Shown here piece by piece: positions 32,908 to 39,325 of a stretch of 39,325 nucleotides of DNA. Where the stretch lies: assembly GCA_004296805.1 (NCBI GenBank), contig SCVR01000015.1:1-39325 (forward strand), written 5' to 3'. The position numbers and the translations under genes are program-made. Source of the DNA: Dehalococcoidia bacterium (GTDB lineage: Bacteria > Chloroflexota > Dehalococcoidia > UBA2979). The notes below the pieces were generated by a model. That model made no database searches. It had not been told where the DNA came from and saw nothing but the letters and a program-made list of their open reading frames with translations. Position 1 is the first letter of the stretch; each line of letters opens with the position of its first letter.

Positions 32908-34229
32908 TCAGTCGGCGCCGAGCTCGACGAACGGGGACAGGGTCGCGCCGCCGTTGGCCGGGGTGATGGCCGAGTTCAGCCACGGCCGGCCGTCGACGCG
33001 CTCGATGATCCGAACGGCCGTCTGGTCGTTCTTGAACTTGTAGTGCGGCGAGGTCTCGATCTGCATGACCTGCCGGTCGCCGACCAGGTAGTAGCCGAAG
33101 TCGACGAACGACAGCTGGCCGGCGCTGCCCTTGGCGGGCATCTTCTCGGTGAAGATGACCGGCCGGCCGAGCAGCGTCATGGGGGGACCCTCGGCGAGGC
33201 CGTTGTTCAGCCACACCGCCGGCGAACCGGTGGACACCTCGAGGCGGGCCAGGTCGACGAACGTGTCGATCGACGCGATCCACACCGCGCGGCCCAGGGA
33301 GGCCGGCAGCATCCGCGAGTACATGCTCGCGACGTCGGCGAACTCGATGTCGTTCCCGGACGCGGTCGCGGTGACCGTGATCTTCGCGGCGGCGTTGCGG
33401 ACACCGAGGGGCTCGCCGACACCGGAGCCGGTGAGGAACGCGACGTCCTCGAAGAAGCTGATGGCCTCGGGCCACAGCTCCTCGATCAGCGCGGAGAACG
33501 ACCCGATCGCGTCCTGGAACAGCTCGTTCGGGACCTCGCTGTACCCGGTGAGCTTCTTCGCGTCGAGGACCACCCGGCCGAACTTCGCGGACGAGTCGGT
33601 CAGCGCGCCGGCCTCCTCGGTCCAGTAGCCGACCATGCCGCCGTACACGCTGGAGGCGTGCGAGGTGTCGTCGATCGTGGGGATCGGGACACGCAGCGAG
33701 TCCATGGGGATGACCCGCGCGCGGGAGCGGACGATGGACGACTCGAGCGCCACCGCGAGCAGCTCGGAACGGAGGGTCTCGGGGATGAGGAACCCGCCGT
33801 CGCTGGGGACGGTGGAGCCGAAGGCGTTGCGGACGGCGTGGATCTTGTCCTGCAGCTCGCCGGCGCCGGCGCCCTGCGACTTGTGCCAGATCGCCTGGAG
33901 GAACTCGCCGTGGTTCTTCACCAGCTTGTCGACGCCGGCGCCGGGGGCGTTGGCGTTGTAGATCTTCGACCGCTTCGCGGCGAGGCTGCCGACCGCGGAG
34001 TCGGGCGTCAGGTTGAGACGCTGGGTCGAGCCGTGGTCCTTCAGCCACTGGGCCAGGACCCGCTGGGTCTCTTCCTTGACCTGGGTGGCGACGTCGTTGT
34101 GGGCGTCGGCCTTGGCGTCGGCGTAGTCCTTGAGGAACTGGCCGAGCTTGCCGTTGTTGACCAGCTCGACGATCTTCGACTGGTCCTTCAGGGTCGCCTC
34201 GAGCTCGTCGAGCGACATGGTGGCAGTGG

Positions 34230-34233
<4 letters not shown>
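32908..34233 (-). CDS. HK97-fold major capsid protein with N-terminal delta-domain
   Basis: GSTVPSDGGFLIPETLRSELLAVALESSIVRSRARVIPMDS...YSEVPNELFQDAIGSFSALIEELWPEAISFFEDVAFLTGSGVGEPLGV. Confidence 0.93.
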
Positions 34234-35117
<884 letters not shown>

Positions 35118-35145
35118 CACCCACGCCCCTTCCACGGCTACTAGT

Positions 35146-35187
35146 CGGAGTATACGCATACCTATGCGCACTTGAGCGTAAACTCCG
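35146..35187. promoter_or_regulatory. Near-symmetrical divergent promoter element between head and packaging operons
   Basis: CGGAGTATACGC-N18-GCGTAAACTCCG (11/12 arm match); minus GCTCAA-N17-TATACT, plus -10-like TAAACT at 35179-35184. Confidence 0.65.
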
Positions 35188-35223
35188 AAGAGAGCGAGTG
35201 TCCCGGTCAGGAGGTGTCAGGTC

Positions 35224-35655
35224 GTGCCGGCACGTCGAACACCTTCGGTCCTGACCGCCCTCCAGTCCGCGCTGAGAGCGCAGCCGGCCGGCGCCCAGGA
35301 CGCCGCCACCGTCGCGCTGGCCAAGCGGTACGCCCTCGAGCTCGACGACGCCGACGTGATCTCGACCGCCGCAACCAAGGCCCTCCGCCAGCTGGCGAAG
35401 GCCGACGTCGAGGACGACCTGTTCGAGAAGTTCGAGGCCCTCGCCGCTCGAATCGAACAGGTCCACGTGGCCGCGACGATCGGCCCCAAGCTCCTGGCCG
35501 CCCTCGAGCAGCTCGGCCTGACCCCGAAGGCCCGCAACGCCATCCTCGCCACGCCGGGGGGAGGTGGCGGCAATGACGGTGGTCCCTCTCCCCTTGGACA
35601 CCTCCGAGCACTTGGGTCGAACCGAGCCCCGGCTGTGGACTCCTCCGCTTCGTGA
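35224..35655 (+). CDS. terS: Terminase small subunit-like
   Basis: 143-aa protein directly upstream of TerL, GTG start with GGAGG SD. Confidence 0.7.
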   Translation: MPARRTPSVLTALQSALRAQPAGAQDAATVALAKRYALELDDADVISTAATKALRQLAKADVEDDLFEKFEALAARIEQVHVAATIGPKLLAALEQLGLTPKARNAILATPGGGGGNDGGPSPLGHLRALGSNRAPAVDSSAS

Positions 35656-37279
35656 GCTGACACCGGACACGTGCCCGTCGTGCGGGTGGTCCACGATGAA
35701 CGACGACGGGGAGTTTCCCGAGTACGGCGACGACGACCAACTCCTCTGCCCCGAGGACGGGGAGCCGCTGACCCCGGCGACGTCGTACGGGTTCGCGGTG
35801 ATCCTGTTCGCCCGGCACGTCCTGAAGCACCCCCTCGACCCGTGGGAGGAGTGGGTCGCGATCCACCTCGGCGAGCTCCTCCCCGACGGCCGGCCCCGCT
35901 TTCGGAAGTACCTGATCCTCGTCGCCCGGCAGAACGGGAAGACCGAGCTCCTGGTGGTGCTGACCCTCTACTGGATGTTCGTCACCCGGGTCGGGGTGGT
36001 GCTCGGCACCTCCACGAAGCTCGACTACGCCGCGGAGTCCTGGCGGAAAGCGTGCAAGCTCGCCCGCCGGATCCCCGAGCTGAACGCCGAGATCCCCAAG
36101 CGTGGCGGGATCCGCAAGGCCAACGGCGAGCAGGTCCTTTGGCGCGCGGACCCCCTCGAGGCCGAGCTCGAGGAGGGGTCGCGGTACAAGATCGCGGCGT
36201 CGAACGAGGAGGGCGGCCGGTCCCTGACGATCGACCGGCTGGTCCTCGACGAGCTGCGGCAGCATCACGACTACTCGGCGTGGGATGCGTCCTATGACGC
36301 GATGTCGGCGGTGCCCGACGCCCAGGCGATCATGATCACGAACGCCGGGTCGGACAAGTCCGTCGTCCTCAACGACACCCGCGACGAGGCCCTCCGGTTC
36401 ATCGACACCGGGGTCGGTGACGAACGGCTCGGCCTGGCCGAATACTCCTCACCGGACGGCGCCTCACCGGTCGACATCGACGCCCTCCTGCAGGCCAACC
36501 CGAACGCCGGCCGCCGGATCCTCGTCGAGGACCTCCTCAACGAGGGCGCCGCCGCGATGCGGATCGGCGGGAAGAAGCTCGCCGGGTTCCGCACCGAGCG
36601 GATGTGCCAGCGGGTCCCCGCCATGGACAACGCGCTAGACCTCGACGCCTGGGAGCGGGAGTTCGACCCGGCCCAGCTCATCCCCCTCGGCGTCCGACAC
36701 CCCTCGATCCGGCCCGGCTGCCTCGACCCCGGCGACCTGTCCGCGGTGCGGTCCCGCGTCACGCTGTGCGTCGAGGTCTCCGAGGACGGCCTCCACGCCA
36801 CGCTGTACGCCGCCGCGCTCCTCGACGACGGCCGCGTCCGCATCGACCCAGTGACGGCCTGGGCGGGCCCCGGCTGCACCAAGGACCTGCAGGCCGACCT
36901 CCCCAGCTGGGTCGCGAAGGTGAAGCCGAGGAAGGTCGGGTGGCTGCCGTCCGGGCCGGCCGCCGCGGTCGCCGCGAGCATCGCGAAGAAGCGCGACAAC
37001 TGGCCACCCCGCGGCGTCGCCCTCGAGGAGATCACCCGCGACACCCCGGCCGTGTGCATGGGGTTCGCCGAGCAGGTCACCACCGGCCAGGTCGCCCACT
37101 CCGGCGACTCCCTCCTCGACGCCCAGGTCGCCACCGCCGAGAAGCAGTTCACCGGGAAGCGGTGGGTCTTCGCCCTCGGCGACGACCACGTCGACGCGGT
37201 CTATGCCGCGGCCGGCGCTGTGCACCTGGCCCGCACTCTCCCGCCCGCCACCCAACCCAGATTGAGGATGATCACGTGA
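35573..37279 (+). CDS. terL: Terminase large subunit
   Basis: ARQNGKTELLVVLTLYW (Walker A-like), LTIDRLVLDELRQH (Walker B-like), N-terminal Cys motif. Confidence 0.93.
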   Translation: MTVVPLPLDTSEHLGRTEPRLWTPPLRELTPDTCPSCGWSTMNDDGEFPEYGDDDQLLCPEDGEPLTPATSYGFAVILFARHVLKHPLDPWEEWVAIHLGELLPDGRPRFRKYLILVARQNGKTELLVVLTLYWMFVTRVGVVLGTSTKLDYAAESWRKACKLARRIPELNAEIPKRGGIRKANGEQVLWRADPLEAELEEGSRYKIAASNEEGGRSLTIDRLVLDELRQHHDYSAWDASYDAMSAVPDAQAIMITNAGSDKSVVLNDTRDEALRFIDTGVGDERLGLAEYSSPDGASPVDIDALLQANPNAGRRILVEDLLNEGAAAMRIGGKKLAGFRTERMCQRVPAMDNALDLDAWEREFDPAQLIPLGVRHPSIRPGCLDPGDLSAVRSRVTLCVEVSEDGLHATLYAAALLDDGRVRIDPVTAWAGPGCTKDLQADLPSWVAKVKPRKVGWLPSGPAAAVAASIAKKRDNWPPRGVALEEITRDTPAVCMGFAEQVTTGQVAHSGDSLLDAQVATAEKQFTGKRWVFALGDDHVDAVYAAAGAVHLARTLPPATQPRLRMIT

Positions 37280-37440
37280 TCCGTCGTCTCGCCCCCCACA
37301 TGCCGCTGATCCTCGGCATCCTCGGCCTGGCGTTCCTCGTGGCGTCGGTGTGGACGATCGCCCGCTCCGACCTGGGCACCACCCTTGGCCTGGCCGCTAC
37401 CGGTCTCGGCCTCCTCGTCCTCGAATGGAGGGTCACCTGA
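37276..37440 (+). CDS. Small membrane protein between terL and portal
   Basis: VIRRLAPHMPLILGILGLAFLVASVWTIARSDLGTTLGLAATGLGLLVLEWRVT; GTGA and TGATG couplings. Confidence 0.6.
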   Translation: MIRRLAPHMPLILGILGLAFLVASVWTIARSDLGTTLGLAATGLGLLVLEWRVT

Positions 37441-38675
37441 TGGCCAAGTCGATCATCGGAGGCGTCGTCGGCGGCGTCACCCAGAAGGCCCCGTCGGCGT
37501 ACGGCCGCGCGCGGGGGCGCGTGAACCTGCCGTGGGGCGCCGGTCCCAACACCGCCGAGGCGCAGCTGTCCGCGATGGGGTCGGTCGGCACACTCTTCGC
37601 GATCGTGCACCGCACCAGCAACGCCACCAGTCAGGTCGACTGGAAGCTCTGGCGGAAGTCACCGGACCAGCGCCGCAAGTTCGGGCCGGTCGACGACCGC
37701 CGGATCGAGGTCACCAAGCACGCGGCCCTCGACCTGTGGAACAACCCCAACCCGTTCATGACCCGGCAGCACCTGGTCGAGACGGTGCAGCAGCACATCG
37801 ACCTCGTCGGCGAGGGCCCCATCGTGATCTACCGCGACCCGCGGTCGCCGCTGCCGCTGGAGCTGTGGCCGGTCCGGCCGGACCGGATCACCCCGATCCC
37901 CGGCGACGACTTCCTCGCCGGCTACATCTACACCGGCGCCAACGGCGAGCAGGTCCCCCTCAGCGTCGACGACGTCATCCACCTCAAGATGCCGAACCCC
38001 CTCGACCCGTACCGCGGCCTCGGCCCGGTGCAGGCCGCGATGGTCGACCTCGACTCGGCGCGGTTCTCCGCGGAGTGGAACCGCAACTTCTTCATCAACT
38101 CGGCCGAGCCGGGCGGGATCATCGAGGTCCCCGACCGGCTCGACGACGACGCGTTCCGCGAGCTCACCGAACGGTGGCGCGAGCAGCACCAGGGCGTGGC
38201 CCAGGCCCACCGGGTGGCCGTCCTCGAGCAGGGCACCTGGAAGGACCGGTCCATGTCCCAGCGCGACATGCAGTTCGTCCAGCTCCGCGGCCTCGCGCGC
38301 GAGGTCATCCGCGAGGCGTTCGGCATCCACGGCCACATGCTCGGCAACAGCCAGGACGTGAACAAGGCCAACGCCGAGGCCGGCGAGATCTCGTTCGCCC
38401 GCTGGCTGGTCAAGCCCCGCTGCGAGCGCATCAAGCAGGCCCTGAACCACCGGCTCCTGCCGATGTTCGACGCCACCGACCTCGAGTTCGACCACGACCG
38501 GGTCGTCCCCGAGGACCGCGAGGCCGACGACCGCGAGCGGACCTCGCTCGCCGATGCCGCGAAGACCTGGGTCGAGGCCGGGTTCGACCCGGCCGCCGTC
38601 CTCGCGTACCTCGGGATGCCCGATCTGCCGTACGTCGGCCCCCCACAGAAGGCGAGCACAGGAGCCCCCGAGTGA
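37440..38675 (+). CDS. Portal protein (HK97 type)
   Basis: DVIHLKMPNPLDPYRGLGPVQAAMVDLDSARFSAEWNRNFFINSAEPGGIIEVP. Confidence 0.93.
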   Translation: MAKSIIGGVVGGVTQKAPSAYGRARGRVNLPWGAGPNTAEAQLSAMGSVGTLFAIVHRTSNATSQVDWKLWRKSPDQRRKFGPVDDRRIEVTKHAALDLWNNPNPFMTRQHLVETVQQHIDLVGEGPIVIYRDPRSPLPLELWPVRPDRITPIPGDDFLAGYIYTGANGEQVPLSVDDVIHLKMPNPLDPYRGLGPVQAAMVDLDSARFSAEWNRNFFINSAEPGGIIEVPDRLDDDAFRELTERWREQHQGVAQAHRVAVLEQGTWKDRSMSQRDMQFVQLRGLAREVIREAFGIHGHMLGNSQDVNKANAEAGEISFARWLVKPRCERIKQALNHRLLPMFDATDLEFDHDRVVPEDREADDRERTSLADAAKTWVEAGFDPAAVLAYLGMPDLPYVGPPQKASTGAPE

Positions 38676-39085
38676 ACCACACCCAGACCATCGTCACGCT
38701 GATCCTCAGCCTGGCCGCGCTCGGCGGCATCGTCCTCGGCTGGGTCCGCTGGGCCCGGCCCCGCATCCACCGGGCCCAGGCCGAGGCCGTCGCGATCCGC
38801 GACTCCATCATCGGCCGCGACGCGATCCGCGACTCCATCACCGGCCGCGAGATCGCGCCGGCCCTGCCCGGGGTCGGCGTCCGGCTCGAGGCCCAGGAGC
38901 ACCACCTCGGGAAGCTGGCCGAGGCCGTCGCGTCCCTGGCTGAGTCTCACGACCGGCTAGAGGACCACGAGCACCGGATCACGAAGCTCGAGCGGGCCTC
39001 GATCGAGGTCATCGTCTCCCGCGGCGAGGCAGCGTCGGCCTGGCGCGCGCTGCAGGACGAGGGCGACCAGGCCGACCAGGCCTGA
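38672..39085 (+). CDS. TM plus coiled-coil protein with duplicated 10-aa repeat
   Basis: VNHTQTIVTLILSLAALGGIVLGWVRW; AIRDSIIGRD/AIRDSITGRE. Confidence 0.65.
   Translation: MNHTQTIVTLILSLAALGGIVLGWVRWARPRIHRAQAEAVAIRDSIIGRDAIRDSITGREIAPALPGVGVRLEAQEHHLGKLAEAVASLAESHDRLEDHEHRITKLERASIEVIVSRGEAASAWRALQDEGDQADQA
38791..38850 (+). repeat. Two 30-bp tandem repeats
   Basis: GCGATCCGCGACTCCATCATCGGCCGCGAC / GCGATCCGCGACTCCATCACCGGCCGCGAG. Confidence 0.9.
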
Positions 39086-39088
39086 CCC

Positions 39089-39268
39089 TCACCCCTGGCA
39101 GCGTTGCGGCCGGGGGTCGCCCGTGCCGGGGTAGGTCACCAGCTCGGGGCACGGCTCGCGGTGCGGGTTCCCGTTGAGCTTGGTCGCGTGGTGCGACGCG
39201 CACCCGGGCGGGCAGTGGACACAGCACGGCCAGGACAGCACCGCCTCGGTGATCATGGGCTCGGCCAT
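39089..39268 (-). CDS. 59-aa Cys/His-rich protein
   Basis: MAEPMITEAVLSWPCCVHCPPGCASHHATKLNGNPHREPCPELVTYPGTGDPRPQRCQG; GAGGAGG SD; not in supplied ORF track. Confidence 0.65.
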   Translation of the reverse strand: MAEPMITEAVLSWPCCVHCPPGCASHHATKLNGNPHREPCPELVTYPGTGDPRPQRCQG

Positions 39269-39325
39269 GGGGGCTCCTCCTCGATTTCATTGCGCCGCGC
39301 TCTCGGGGAGAGAGAGACGCCTGAC

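Noticed and set aside
37385-38660. N-terminal part of 566-aa plus ORF overlapping portal
   Set aside because: Arg/Pro-rich alternative frame of portal; only the C-terminal part from GTG 38672 is taken as a gene.

Overview
The window looks like a nearly complete temperate actinobacteriophage genome (siphovirus; HK97-type head; about 39.3 kb, high GC). It appears to be in the free, unintegrated form, because a tRNA-Arg(CCU)-like attP core (16761-16807) lies internally next to a tyrosine integrase. The left edge begins with 13 nt identical to the 3' end of an Illumina adapter, and a minus-strand gene runs off that edge. Layout: leftward early operon (about 14.57 kb to 1) rich in small Cys/Zn-ribbon proteins, HTH proteins, two Lsr2-C-terminal-like proteins, a Dam-type methylase, an ASCH protein and HNH nucleases; divergent HTH/HTH immunity switch (14.3-15.1 kb); integrase/attP; a secreted-protein gene; lysis genes; tail, connector and head genes on the minus strand; and a terminase-portal cassette on the PLUS strand at the right end. 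Most notable observations: (1) the packaging cassette is inverted relative to the head genes, and both diverge from a near-symmetrical promoter-like element (35146-35187); (2) the minus-strand half of that element recurs at 28344-28372 as GCTCAR-N17-TATACT; (3) a canonical -1 slippery heptamer CCCTTTA sits in the tail-chaperone gene; (4) nine-mer operator-like sites surround the HTH switch; (5) a 25-bp palindrome sits between -35/-10-like hexamers in front of a small rightward cassette; (6) a 37-bp duplicated gene-junction sequence; (7) about 21-23 bp iteron-like dyads near the left end; (8) paralogous tail-tube-like proteins; (9) a glycosidase/fibre-like island inserted inside the head module. 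All functional calls come from reading motifs and context; no database search was run.
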